From NCBI RefSeq assembly GCF_016834655.1, contig NZ_JAENHP010000025.1, forward strand, positions 1 to 64,000: a stretch of 64,000 bases of DNA, read 5' to 3'. This document shows, in pieces, positions 51,721 to 59,576 of this stretch (positions are counted from its first letter, which is position 1; every line of letters starts with the position of its first letter). The DNA is from Paractinoplanes ovalisporus (GTDB lineage: Bacteria > Actinomycetota > Actinomycetes > Mycobacteriales > Micromonosporaceae). A program made the translations under genes and the position numbers. The notes under the pieces were generated by a model. That model did no database searches. It saw only the letters and a program-made list of their open reading frames with translations, and was not told where the DNA came from.

Positions 51721-52726
51721 TGTACGCGTCGATCTCGGCGAGCAGGGCGGTCTTGCCGGCCGTGGGCAGGAAGCTCTGCTCGACCGCGGCCCGGGCCAGA
51801 CCGGCGACGCCCCGTGCGTCGAGGTCGAGCAGCCGCGCCGCGACCGCGTACTCCTCCTCGAGCGTGGTGCCGAACATCGGCGGGTCGTCCGAGTTGATGC
51901 TGACCGGCACGCCCGCCGCGACCAGCCGGGCCAGCGGGTGCTCCTCGATCGCGGCGACCGCGCGGGTGCGCACGTTCGAGGTCGGGCAGACCTCGAGCGG
52001 GATCCGGTGCTCGGCCAGATAGGCCATCAGCTCCGGGTCCTGGGCGGCCGAGATGCCGTGCCCGATCCGCTCGGCGCCGAGGTCGCGGATTGCGTCCCAG
52101 ATGGTCTGCGGCCCGGTGGTCTCGCCGGCGTGCGGCGCGCTGCGCAGCCCGGCCGCGCGGGCCTGGTCGAAGTACGGCTTGAACTGCGGCCGGGGCACGC
52201 CGATCTCGGGGCCACCCAGGCCGAAACTGATCAGGCCTTCGGGCCGCTCCTCGAGCGCGACGCGCAGCGTCTCCTCGGCCGCGGGCAGACCGGCCTCACC
52301 CGGAATGTCGAAGCACCAGCGCAGCTCGATGCCGAACTCCGTGGCGGCCGAGCGGCGGGCGTCCTCGATGGCCTCGCAGAACGCCTTGGCCGGGATCCCG
52401 CGCTTGACGCTGGAGTACGGCGTGATCGTCAGTTCGGCGTACCGGACCTGCTGGCGGGCCAACTCGCGGGCGACCTCGAAGGTCAGCACGCGCACGTCCT
52501 CGTCGTCGCGGATCAGGTCGACGACGGTCAGATAGACGTCGACGAAGTGGGCGAAGTCGCGGAACGCGAAGTAGTCGGCGAGCGCGGCCGGGTCGGCCGG
52601 CACCGGGGAGGCGCCCTCGTGCCGGGCGGCCAGCTCGGCCACGATGCGCGGCGAGGCCGAGCCCACGTGGTGCACGTGCAGCTCGGCCTTCGGCAGTCCG
52701 GCGATGAACGAGGTCAGCTCGGTCAC
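51707..52726 (-). CDS. Adenosine deaminase family enzyme
   Basis: A 339-residue TIM-barrel aminohydrolase. Zinc and catalytic residues are HxH in KAELHVHHVGSASP, APHAGETTGPQTIWD (His, Glu), RIGHGI (His) and VSINSDDPPMFGT (Asp pair). The start is GTG 52726 (TELTSFIAGLPKAELH), with AGAAGGGACC upstream. HVHHVGS differs from the HxHLDG of classical adenosine deaminases. In actinobacteria such proteins can act on 6-aminodeoxyfutalosine in menaquinone synthesis, so the substrate is open. The tam gene ends 13 bp upstream on the same strand, so they may be co-transcribed. Confidence 0.85.
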   Translation of the reverse strand: MTELTSFIAGLPKAELHVHHVGSASPRIVAELAARHEGASPVPADPAALADYFAFRDFAHFVDVYLTVVDLIRDDEDVRVLTFEVARELARQQVRYAELTITPYSSVKRGIPAKAFCEAIEDARRSAATEFGIELRWCFDIPGEAGLPAAEETLRVALEERPEGLISFGLGGPEIGVPRPQFKPYFDQARAAGLRSAPHAGETTGPQTIWDAIRDLGAERIGHGISAAQDPELMAYLAEHRIPLEVCPTSNVRTRAVAAIEEHPLARLVAAGVPVSINSDDPPMFGTTLEEEYAVAARLLDLDARGVAGLARAAVEQSFLPTAGKTALLAEIDAYTAGA

Positions 52727-52739
52727 CTCAGGTCCCTTC

Positions 52740-53606
52740 TCAGCGGGCGGTCCGCGCCACCACGAAGATGCGGCGGAACGGGAACGCGACGTACGCGCCG
52801 GTCGCCGGGTAGGCGCCGGACAGCTCCCGCGCGAGGTCGGCGCGGAAGGACTGCCAAGCATTCTCGTCCAGCGCGGCCTTGACGGGCCGCAACGCCGTGC
52901 CTTCCATCCACCGCAGCACGGGGTGATCGGCACCCGCGACCGCATGATCGGCGCTCTCGACCGGGTGATCGGCGCTCTCGGCCGCGTGATCGGCGCTCTC
53001 GGCCGCGTGATCGGCGCTCTCGGCCGCGTGATCGGCGCCCGCGGCCGGCAGCAGATGCAGGTACGTGGTCTCCCAAGCGTCGACCTCGGCCCCGGCCGCG
53101 GTGAGCAGGGCCGCGTAACCAGCCGGATCGTCGACGGGCGCCTCGCGCAGCACGTCGCTCGCGCCGTAACGCTTGCCGACCTCGCGCAGCAGCACGTGTG
53201 AGGGCGCCCCGAAGTTGCCCGGCACCTGCATGGCGATCCACGCGCCGGCCGGAAGGTCGCGGGCCCAGCGGGTCAGCAGGTCGCGGTGTTCCGGAACCCA
53301 CTGCAGGGTCGCATTGGTGACGAGCACGTCGGTGTCGGGCCCGGGCTGCCACTCGCGGACGTCGCCGACCCGGAACTCGGCCGGTCCGCCGTGCGCGACC
53401 GCCTTCTCGATCATCTCGGGCGACGAGTCGACGCCGGTCAGGTGAGCGCCGGGCCAGCGCTCGGCCAGCGTGAGGGTGAGCTCGCCGGGGCCGCAGCCCA
53501 GGTCGGTGACGGCCCGCGGCTTCTCGGCGCCGACCCGGTTGACCAGGTCGAAGAACGGACGCTGACGTTCGGCGCCGAAACGGCGGTACACGGCCGGATC
53601 CCACAT
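52740..53606 (-). CDS. tam: Trans-aconitate 2-methyltransferase with heptapeptide expansion
   Basis: A 288-residue SAM-dependent enzyme that methylates trans-aconitate, an inhibitor of aconitase. It starts MWDPAVYRRFGAERQRPFFDL and has the SAM motif VTDLGCGPGELTLTLAERWPG, then TNATLQWVPEH and MQVPGNFGAPSH, all typical of Tam. Between YLHLLP and HPVLRWMEGTALRPV stands an insertion of about six seven-residue units (ADHAAES) encoded by a perfect-period 21-bp repeat. Flanking sequence is conserved, so the enzyme may tolerate it as a loop. ATG 53606 follows GGGAGGAACGATC. Confidence 0.92.
   Translation of the reverse strand: MWDPAVYRRFGAERQRPFFDLVNRVGAEKPRAVTDLGCGPGELTLTLAERWPGAHLTGVDSSPEMIEKAVAHGGPAEFRVGDVREWQPGPDTDVLVTNATLQWVPEHRDLLTRWARDLPAGAWIAMQVPGNFGAPSHVLLREVGKRYGASDVLREAPVDDPAGYAALLTAAGAEVDAWETTYLHLLPAAGADHAAESADHAAESADHAAESADHPVESADHAVAGADHPVLRWMEGTALRPVKAALDENAWQSFRADLARELSGAYPATGAYVAFPFRRIFVVARTAR
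52924..53049 (-). repeat. Six in-frame 21-bp units inside tam
   Basis: TGATCGG recurs at 52924, 52945, 52966, 52987, 53008 and 53029, exactly 21 bp apart; the inner copies are nearly identical. Each unit encodes seven residues, so gain or loss keeps the frame. Confidence 0.9.
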
Positions 53607-53779
53607 GATCGTTCCTCCCAAACCGTACGTACGTCTTGCAAGAAAGATAGCAGTAGCACTTTGCCGGCTCCATCGCACTTCGCCGCCGCGACTCACCACC
53701 GCATTGCACCACCGCATCGCACCGCCGCGCTTCTCCACCGCCGCGAGCGGGCCGCGCCGGACGAGTAGGGTCTGCTTCC

Positions 53780-54757
53780 GTGGAGAATCGCAAATTCGGC
53801 AGGATGGGCCGCTCGGTCGGCGTGGTGGGACTGGGTGCCTGGCAGCTCGGCGCCGACTGGGGCGACGTGAGCGAGGCCGACGCGCACGCGACCCTGCAGG
53901 CCGCGGTCGAGGGTGGCGTCACGTTCATCGACACCGCCGACGTCTATGGCGACGGCCGCAGCGAGCAGATCGTCGGGTCGTTCATCAAGGGCCGCCCCGA
54001 GCTGACCGTGGCCACCAAGATGGGCCGCCGCATGGCGCAGGAGCCCGGCAACTACACGCTCGACAACTTCCGCGCGTGGACCGACCGGTCCCGGGCCAAC
54101 CTGGGCGTCGACACGCTCGACCTGGTGCAGCTGCACTGCCCGCCGACCCCGGTCTTCTCCTCCGACGCGGTCTACGACGCGCTCGACACGCTCGTCGAGG
54201 AGAAGCGCATCCGCGCGTACGGCGTCAGCGTCGAGAAGGTCGAGGAGGCGCTGGCCGCCATCGCCCGCCCGGGCACCGCCAGCGTGCAAATCATCCTCAA
54301 CGCGTTCCGGCTCAAGCCGCTGGAGCGGGTGCTGCCGGCTGCCGCCGAGGCCGGCGTGGGCATCATCGCGCGGGTGCCCCTGGCCAGCGGCCTGCTTTCC
54401 GGCCGCTACGACGAGCACACCACGTTCGCCGCCGACGACCACCGCAACTACAACCGGCACGGCGAGGCCTTCGACGTCGGCGAGACGTTCTCGGGCGTCG
54501 ACTTCGCGACCGGGCTCGAGGCCGTCCGGCGTCTGCGTCCGCTGGTCCCCGAGGGCTGGACGATGGCCCAGTTCGCGCTGCGCTGGGTGCTCGACCAGGC
54601 CGGCCTCACGGTCGTCATCCCCGGTGCCCGCAACCCGGAGCAGGCCACCCGCAACGCCGCCGTGGCCGGCCTTCCGCCGCTCACCGAGGAGGCCGCGGCC
54701 GGGGTCCGCGAGGTCTACGACGAACTGATCCGCCCGCAGGTGCATGACAAATGGTGA
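53780..54757 (+). CDS. Aldo/keto reductase
   Basis: A 325-residue NADPH-dependent TIM-barrel oxidoreductase. The catalytic tetrad is visible: Asp and Tyr in DTADVYGDGRSEQIVG, Lys in TVATKMG and His in LVQLHCPP. The cofactor end is VVIPGARNPEQATRNAA. The GTG at 53780 starts MENRKFGRMGRSVGVVGLG. The 173 bp before it carry short CCGC-rich direct repeats and no clear promoter. Its end overlaps the next gene by seven bases. The substrate cannot be inferred. Confidence 0.92.
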   Translation: MENRKFGRMGRSVGVVGLGAWQLGADWGDVSEADAHATLQAAVEGGVTFIDTADVYGDGRSEQIVGSFIKGRPELTVATKMGRRMAQEPGNYTLDNFRAWTDRSRANLGVDTLDLVQLHCPPTPVFSSDAVYDALDTLVEEKRIRAYGVSVEKVEEALAAIARPGTASVQIILNAFRLKPLERVLPAAAEAGVGIIARVPLASGLLSGRYDEHTTFAADDHRNYNRHGEAFDVGETFSGVDFATGLEAVRRLRPLVPEGWTMAQFALRWVLDQAGLTVVIPGARNPEQATRNAAVAGLPPLTEEAAAGVREVYDELIRPQVHDKW

Positions 54758-55053
54758 ACGAACCGGCACCCGCCCCTAAAAGGCTCAAGGGCTGGCTCTC
54801 CATGGCGGTTGGGGTATTGGCCGTGGTGGTCGGTGCTCTGTGGACTCTGCAGGGTTTCGACATTCTCACCGACAGCCGGATGAGCGGGGTCGGGATCTGG
54901 TCGGTCATCGGTCCGGTCGTGGTAATCGCGGGACTGATTTTGATCATTCTTGGGGAACGCGCGAGAGCCCGTTTCAAGCGGTCGGAAGTGCTGGCCGTGG
55001 CACCGTTGCATGATGCACCGCCGCACGCCGACGGTACTGTCCAGGATCAATGA
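54751..55053 (+). CDS. Small two-TM membrane protein
   Basis: A 100-residue protein with two TM helices (LSMAVGVLAVVVGALWTLQGF and IWSVIGPVVVIAGLILIIL) and a cytoplasmic tail RARARFKRSEVLAV. This layout is common in actinobacteria but has no known function. The ATG at 54751 lies inside the end of the aldo/keto reductase gene, so translation is coupled. A terminator follows. Confidence 0.72.
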   Translation: MVNEPAPAPKRLKGWLSMAVGVLAVVVGALWTLQGFDILTDSRMSGVGIWSVIGPVVVIAGLILIILGERARARFKRSEVLAVAPLHDAPPHADGTVQDQ

Positions 55054-55081
55054 CTGATCACGCCCACCAGAGGCAATGACA

Positions 55082-55116
55082 AAACCCCCGCACCCTCGAT
55101 GAGGATGCGGGGGTTT
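55082..55116. terminator. Bidirectional intrinsic terminator
   Basis: The stem AAACCCCCGCA/TGCGGGGGTTT has an inner CCTC/GAGG pairing and T-runs on both strands. It lies between the plus-strand membrane protein gene and the convergent cold shock gene. Confidence 0.88.
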
Positions 55117-55178
55117 CTGCGCTAGAGCCGATCTCCGCCAGGCGATCGGCGGCCGGCCTCAGGCCGGCGTGGTGGGAC

Positions 55179-55382
55179 TCAGAGCGGGCGAACCTGCTCC
55201 GCCTGCGGGCCCTTCTGGCCCTGGGCGATCTCGAACTCGACCCGCTGGTTCTCTTCCAGAGTGCGGTAGCCGCTCGTCTGGATGGCCGAGAAGTGGACGA
55301 ACACGTCAGCACCCCCGCCGTCGACGGTGATGAAGCCGAAGCCCTTGTCTGCGTTGAACCACTTCACGGTTCCTTGCGCCAT
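55179..55382 (-). CDS. Cold shock protein (CspA family)
   Basis: A 67-residue OB-fold RNA/DNA chaperone. RNP1 is KGFGFITVDG and RNP2 VFVHFSAI; the start MAQGTVKWFNADKGFGFI and end EFEIAQGQKGPQAEQVRPL are standard. ATG 55382 follows AGAAGGAGAG, a strong ribosome site. It has about 250 bp of upstream sequence before the next terminator, consistent with a long 5' leader of the kind that makes some csp mRNAs temperature-sensitive; no known fold was identified in it. Confidence 0.96.
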   Translation of the reverse strand: MAQGTVKWFNADKGFGFITVDGGGADVFVHFSAIQTSGYRTLEENQRVEFEIAQGQKGPQAEQVRPL

Positions 55383-55635
55383 GCTGAACTCTCCTTCTGA
55401 AAATGCCGGCCCCGTGATGCCCCGGGCCGATGACCGTTTTCGAGCAGCGGCGCCGTGAGGCGGCCTTTCAGAGGACGTCCCATCCACTCGACCTCGAGGC
55501 CCCGGCTGGTGACCGGCTTCCCTTGATCAGGCGGAAGCAGCGAACCACGTACGCAAAAACTGGGCACACTGTACCCGAAAAACGGGTCACAAAGCTGCCC
55601 CTCGGGAGAATCGAATAAACCGCGGCAGATATGGA

Positions 55636-55669
55636 AAAGGCCCCCCACTTCGCTCTCGCGATGTGGGAG
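55636..55669 (-). terminator. Terminator of the DUF4235 gene unit
   Basis: On the minus strand CTCCCAC-AT-CGC, loop, GCG-AA-GTGGGGG is followed by CCTTTTCC, 23 bp after the DUF4235 stop. Downstream toward the csp gene, about 55560-55600, AT-richer elements (TTGTGA, TACAGT) could be the csp promoter, but the spacing is short. Confidence 0.7.
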
Positions 55670-55691
55670 ACCAGTGACTGTTAACCTAACT

Positions 55692-55964
55692 TCACGAAGG
55701 CCATTGACCAGTCATTTTCCGAACTCCGACGGCGCCGCCCCGATCGACGGCCGCCTTCACGAGAGCGAAGATAGCGCCTTGCAGGGCGGCCGCAGCGAGA
55801 ATCTCGCCCCAGCCCCGATCCTCGTCGGTCGCGTTCGGGGCGTCGTCATCACCGGCCGTCAGCTTCCAGACCTCCTTGAAGACGAGGCCGGCAACCGCAC
55901 CGGCGCCGATGCCGAGCAGCAACCCGACAGGCTTGTAGGCCAGCTTCGAAACCTTGCCGCTCAC
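55692..55964 (-). CDS. DUF4235 small membrane protein
   Basis: A 90-residue protein with two hydrophobic segments (PVGLLLGIGAGAVAGLVFKEVW and ILAAAALQGAIFALVKAAVDR) separated by an acidic loop (AGDDDAPNATDEDRG). The end GAVGVRKMTGQWP is typical of DUF4235. The start is GTG 55964, overlapping the DUF3618 gene by four bases. Last gene of a three-gene module. Function unknown. Confidence 0.85.
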   Translation of the reverse strand: MSGKVSKLAYKPVGLLLGIGAGAVAGLVFKEVWKLTAGDDDAPNATDEDRGWGEILAAAALQGAIFALVKAAVDRGGAVGVRKMTGQWPS

Positions 55965-56377
55965 CGGCGCCTCCCACGAACGATCAGAATGATGCCCACG
56001 ACTGCGAGCGCTCCGGCAAAGACGAGGGAAATCGGAACCGGACTGTTCCGTATCTGTTCTCTCGCCTGGACGGTGAGGTCACGGGAACCGTTCTGATTGA
56101 CCTTCTCGGCGGTCTGATCGGCCACCTCGTGAACCTTTCCGGAGACCACTCCAGCGGCGGCCGCGGCCGCACCGCGTACGCGCTCGGTGGCCTCCGCGGC
56201 CTGCGCCTTGACCTTCAGCTTGGTCTGCTCGACCTGCTCCTTGGCCCGGGCCTTGACGTCGGCCTTGGCGGCGAGCGCCTGCACGGTCTCGCCGAGCTCC
56301 GCCCGGTCCTGCCGGGTCCGGGCGCGCAGCTCCTCGATCGTCGGCTTGGGGGCCGGCGATCCGTTCTTCTCGCTCAT
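55961..56377 (-). CDS. DUF3618 membrane-anchored protein
   Basis: 138 residues. The N-terminal DUF3618 helix is PTIEELRARTRQDRAELGETVQALAAKADV (about 12-41), then a long Ala/Lys-rich coiled helix (AKEQVEQTKLKVKAQAAEATERVRGA), then one C-terminal TM helix (ISLVFAGALAVVGIILIV) with basic end RGRRR. Overlaps both neighbours by four bases. Such proteins sit beside DUF1469 holin-like and DUF4235 proteins in actinobacteria, suggesting an envelope complex; no function is proven. Confidence 0.88.
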   Translation of the reverse strand: MSEKNGSPAPKPTIEELRARTRQDRAELGETVQALAAKADVKARAKEQVEQTKLKVKAQAAEATERVRGAAAAAAGVVSGKVHEVADQTAEKVNQNGSRDLTVQAREQIRNSPVPISLVFAGALAVVGIILIVRGRRR

Positions 56378-56811
56378 CCGCGACTCCGCTCGCTGCTGAC
56401 CGCGTGCTTGACCTCGTCGACGTCGGCCTTGACGCTCTCGATCGCGGCCGTGGGCTGAGGGGGAACGGCCTTGGTGACCTGGCTCTTGCCGATCAGGGCG
56501 AGGATGCCGGCGACCACAAAGAGCGCAGCCGTGATGATCAGCGCCGCCAGCCACAGCGGCAGGAACAGGTTGAACACGATGATGAGGGTGGCTATGAGTG
56601 CGCCCACCCCGTACAAGGCCAGCACACCGCTGGTGCCGAAGAGGCCGATGCCGATGCCGGCATGCTTACCCTTCTCGGCCAGCTCGGCCTTGGCCAATGC
56701 AATCTCGTCACGAACGAGCCGGCTGACTTGCTCACTCGCGCGTTGAACCAACTCGGCGGTGGACTGATCGGTGGCGCCCGTACCGGCGCGGCCGTTCAGA
56801 ACATCGGCCAT
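56374..56811 (-). CDS. Phage-holin-like DUF1469 membrane protein
   Basis: 145 residues. An amphipathic N-terminal helix (ELVQRASEQVSRLVRDEIALAKAELAEKGKHAG) precedes two TM helices (GVLALYGVGALIATLIIVF and LAALIITAALFVVAGILALI) and a charged tail (SVKADVDEVKHAVSSERSRG). This is the Phage_holin_3_6 / DUF1469 pattern; despite the name these are cellular proteins. The ATG at 56811 follows GGAAGGGAGGTCACC. First gene of the coupled module DUF1469-DUF3618-DUF4235. Confidence 0.9.
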   Translation of the reverse strand: MADVLNGRAGTGATDQSTAELVQRASEQVSRLVRDEIALAKAELAEKGKHAGIGIGLFGTSGVLALYGVGALIATLIIVFNLFLPLWLAALIITAALFVVAGILALIGKSQVTKAVPPQPTAAIESVKADVDEVKHAVSSERSRG

Positions 56812-56890
56812 GGTGACCTCCCTTCCGTACCTCGGTGTATGCCCTGATCACCAGAGAGTCAATCCTCCTGCGGGAAACCCGCCACAACAG

Positions 56891-57034
56891 GTCACGCTCC
56901 CGGGCTCAAGACCGCGGCAAACCCGGCAGATCAGCCACAGGTCACGCTCCCGGGCTCAAGACCGCGGCAAACCCGGCAGATCAGCCACAGGTCACGCTCC
57001 CGGGCTCAAGACCGCGGCAAACCCGGCAGATCAG
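56891..57034 (-). repeat. Nearly three perfect 50-bp tandem units
   Basis: Units starting GTCACGCTCCCGGGCTCAAG begin at 56891, 56941 and 56991. The first two are identical across 50 bp; the third matches for 44. Each contains CCGGG...CCCGG arms that could fold. They fill the gap between the mscS stop (57048) and the DUF1469 start (56811), both on the minus strand, so they lie in the leader or promoter region of that module. Confidence 0.92.
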
Positions 57035-57047
57035 CTGCTAGCTGGGG

Positions 57048-58220
57048 TCACCGGTTTGCGGGCACCGGCACCGGCTCCTCCGGCCCGCCGAACGTCACGG
57101 CGCGCTCGTCGGCGTCCGCACCACCCGAGAACACCCGGGCGTCGTCGTCCGAGTCGCCCCGGGGCGCCGGGCGCAGGGTCTCGGCCACCGGCCTGGTCAC
57201 GTTGGCCATGTCGGCCCGGTAGCGCGGCAGCGCCGTGCGCTGGTTCTCCCAGATGAACGTCACCAGGCGCTCGCGGACCAGGCAGCGCAGATCCCACAGC
57301 GACGGGGCGTCGTTCGCGCTGACCAGCGCTCGCAGCCGCACCATGCCGCCGACCGCCTCGGTCACCTGCAGCACACAGACCCGGCCGTCCCACAACTGCG
57401 AGCCCTCGCAGGTGGCGCGCAGCTCCTCGCGCAGCGGCTCGATCGCGGTCGACCAGTCGACGTCCACCTCGGCGGTGCCGAGCACGGCCGAGGACGAGCG
57501 GGTCCAGTTCTGGAACGGCTTGGAGGTGAAGTACGAGGTGGGCAGCAGCAGCCGCCGGTCGTCCCAGATCTGCACGGCCACGTACGTGAGGGTCAGCTCC
57601 TCGATGCGGCCCCACTCCCCCTCGACGACCACCACGTCGTCGACCCGGACGGCGTCGCTGAAGGCGAGTTGCAGACCGGCGAAGACGTTGCCGAGCGTGC
57701 TCTGGGCGGCCAGCGCCGCGATGACGCTGACGATGCCGGCCGAGGCCAGCACGCTGGCGCCGAGCGCCCGGATGCCGGGGAAGGTCATCAGCACGACGCC
57801 GAGGGTGAGCACCACGATCGTGGCCACCGTGATCCGGCGGATCATCACGATCTGGGTCTTGAAGCGGCGGCGGCGCAGGTTGTTCTCGACGTCGGTGCGC
57901 CAGTGCGCGAGTGCGGCGTCCTCCAGCACGAGGACGAACGCCGCGACCAGCCAGGCGAACGCGGCGATGAAACAGATCACCAGGGCGTGCAGCACGCCCT
58001 CACGGCCCGGGAAGTCGCCCGCCACCGCCCGCAGCGCCTGCTGTATCGCGAACAGGACCATCGTGGCGAGGAACGGCTTGTGGGCCGTGCGGGCCAGGTC
58101 GGCGGCGAGGTCCGACTTGCGGCCGAGCCGCTTGGTAAGCCAGTGCAGGACGCTGACCAGCAGGATCGCCAGCCCTATCGCGGCGACGACAGCGAGCAGG
58201 GCCTTCACAGTGCTGGGCAC
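57048..58220 (-). CDS. MscS-type mechanosensitive channel family protein
   Basis: 390 residues with about five N-terminal TM helices (first LLAVVAAIGLAILLVSVLHW) and the MscS core: pore helix GASVLASAGIVSVIAALAAQSTLGNVFAGLQLAFSD in parts, then the beta domain VDDVVVVEGEWGRIEELTLTYV. The C-terminal domain extends to about 330, with an acidic tail. The pore-lining Gly/Ala pattern is kept. The start is GTG 58220. It likely releases solutes on osmotic downshock. A hairpin and 98 bp separate it from the DUF1206 gene. Confidence 0.92.
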   Translation of the reverse strand: MPSTVKALLAVVAAIGLAILLVSVLHWLTKRLGRKSDLAADLARTAHKPFLATMVLFAIQQALRAVAGDFPGREGVLHALVICFIAAFAWLVAAFVLVLEDAALAHWRTDVENNLRRRRFKTQIVMIRRITVATIVVLTLGVVLMTFPGIRALGASVLASAGIVSVIAALAAQSTLGNVFAGLQLAFSDAVRVDDVVVVEGEWGRIEELTLTYVAVQIWDDRRLLLPTSYFTSKPFQNWTRSSSAVLGTAEVDVDWSTAIEPLREELRATCEGSQLWDGRVCVLQVTEAVGGMVRLRALVSANDAPSLWDLRCLVRERLVTFIWENQRTALPRYRADMANVTRPVAETLRPAPRGDSDDDARVFSGGADADERAVTFGGPEEPVPVPANR

Positions 58221-58240
58221 GTGTCTCTCCTTCGCAGGAA

Positions 58241-58296
58241 GAAAGTGCGGGTACCAGCGACCTAGCTTGCCCAGGTCACCGGCACCCGCAACTTTC
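58241..58296 (-). terminator. Hairpin between the DUF1206 gene and mscS
   Basis: GAAAGTGCGGGTACC (58241-58255) pairs imperfectly with GGCACCCGCAACTTTC (58281-58296). On the minus strand the stem ends in TTTCTTCC. It may end DUF1206 transcription or belong to the mscS leader. Confidence 0.45.
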
Positions 58297-58318
58297 CCGC
58301 ACGAAGTTCAGAGGTTGC

Positions 58319-59143
58319 TCACACTTTCCGGTACTTGGCCTGTGCGAAGCAGTAGACGCCGAAGCAGGCGATGCCGAGCGCGATCAACGCGAGCAGCCAC
58401 ACGCCCCAGGAGTATCCAGCCAGCGTCTTGAGTGCCGCGTCGAGGCCGCGCGCCTTCTCCGGGTCGTAGTTCACCGCGGCCAGCACGACCAGCACGCCGG
58501 CGATGGCGTACGCGGTGCCCTTGGCCATGTAGCCCGCCTTGCCGAGCCGGATGATCGGCTTGCGCGTGGCCTGCGGCATCTCGCCGGTGTTGAGGTGCTT
58601 GGCGAACTTCTCTTTCCAGCCGTAGATGGCCATGCCGACGCCGACGCCGATCACCACGAGGCCGACGAAGCCGATCAGCCAGCGGCCACCGGTGTTGTCC
58701 ATGATCGACGAGGTCTTGCTCTGCGAGTTGTCACCCATCGAGGCGTTCGAACCCTGCAGCACCTTGATGGCGATCCAGGCCAGGTAGAGGTAGAGGATGG
58801 CGCGGGCGCCGTTGAGCACGCGCTCGGCCTTGGCGGTGGTGTTCTGCTCGCCGCTCTCGCCGATGGCGGCCTCGAAGGCCTGCCAGAGGGCCATGGCGAT
58901 CATGCCGACGGCGATGATGACGAGCAGCGTCTTGCCCAGGCCGTTGCCGGCCAGGGTCTGCAGCGCTCCGGACTGGTCGCTCTCCTGCGACGAGCCCTGG
59001 AACGCCACCTGGAGGGCGATCCACGCGAAGATCAGGTGGATGATGCCGTATCCGACGAAGCCGCCCCGGGCCAGATACTCGAGCGGCTTGCTGTTGGCGG
59101 CCCGCGAAGCGGTGCCTTTGACTTGGGAGGCGGCTGAGGTCAT
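58319..59143 (-). CDS. DUF1206 membrane protein
   Basis: 274 residues built from three repeats of a two-TM unit, each starting with an ARGGFVGYGIIHLIFAWIAL-type segment (second near RVLNGARAILYLYLAWIAI, third near LGKAGYMAKGTAYAIAGVLV). This is the DUF1206 fold found in many bacteria, of unknown function. The ATG at 59143 begins MTSAASQVKG. The gene appears monocistronic: 67 bp separate it from the upstream lipoprotein gene. Confidence 0.9.
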   Translation of the reverse strand: MTSAASQVKGTASRAANSKPLEYLARGGFVGYGIIHLIFAWIALQVAFQGSSQESDQSGALQTLAGNGLGKTLLVIIAVGMIAMALWQAFEAAIGESGEQNTTAKAERVLNGARAILYLYLAWIAIKVLQGSNASMGDNSQSKTSSIMDNTGGRWLIGFVGLVVIGVGVGMAIYGWKEKFAKHLNTGEMPQATRKPIIRLGKAGYMAKGTAYAIAGVLVVLAAVNYDPEKARGLDAALKTLAGYSWGVWLLALIALGIACFGVYCFAQAKYRKV

Positions 59144-59210
59144 GCCCGGGAAAATGACCCGTCCCGCGTTTTTTCAAACCCGGGACGGGAACGTCGGCGT
59201 GTGCTAACCG

Positions 59211-59534
59211 CTAGTTGCGCGAGACCTGCAGGCCGATCTGGTCCTGGGTCACGCTGTCGAGGGACACCTGCAGCCCGGCGACCTCGATGGCCTGCTGGCC
59301 CTTGGTGAGGCTGATCTGCTCGCCGGCGACGTCGAGGGTCACGGTGTTGGCGTCGGCGCTGACGAACTTCGCCTCCACACCCAGGAAGCTGGCGCTGGCG
59401 TTGGTTTCCCGGTCGATCGTCACGGTGCACTGGTCGAGGCCGCAGTTGACGTTGTCACTGCTGCAGCCGGCGAGAAGCGCGCCCGTCAGGGCGGCCGAGG
59501 CGAGGGCGATGGCGAGGCGGGTGGGTTTCAACAC
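59211..59534 (-). CDS. Small lipoprotein of unknown function
   Basis: 107 residues. A lipoprotein signal peptide (TRLAIALASAALTGALLAGCSS) has the lipobox LLAGC, so it should be anchored outside by the Cys near residue 23. The mature part has two more Cys (NCGLDQCTVTIDR), probably a disulfide, and a beta-rich body (TVTLDVAGEQISLTKGQQAIEV). The start is uncertain: GTG 59534 and TTG 59531 both follow GGAAGG closely. It diverges from the GNAT gene across about 42 bp. Confidence 0.75.
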   Translation of the reverse strand: MLKPTRLAIALASAALTGALLAGCSSDNVNCGLDQCTVTIDRETNASASFLGVEAKFVSADANTVTLDVAGEQISLTKGQQAIEVAGLQVSLDSVTQDQIGLQVSRN

Positions 59535-59576
59535 CCTTCCAGCGTACGGGGGTGATGCGAGCCCTAAGCTGGGACG

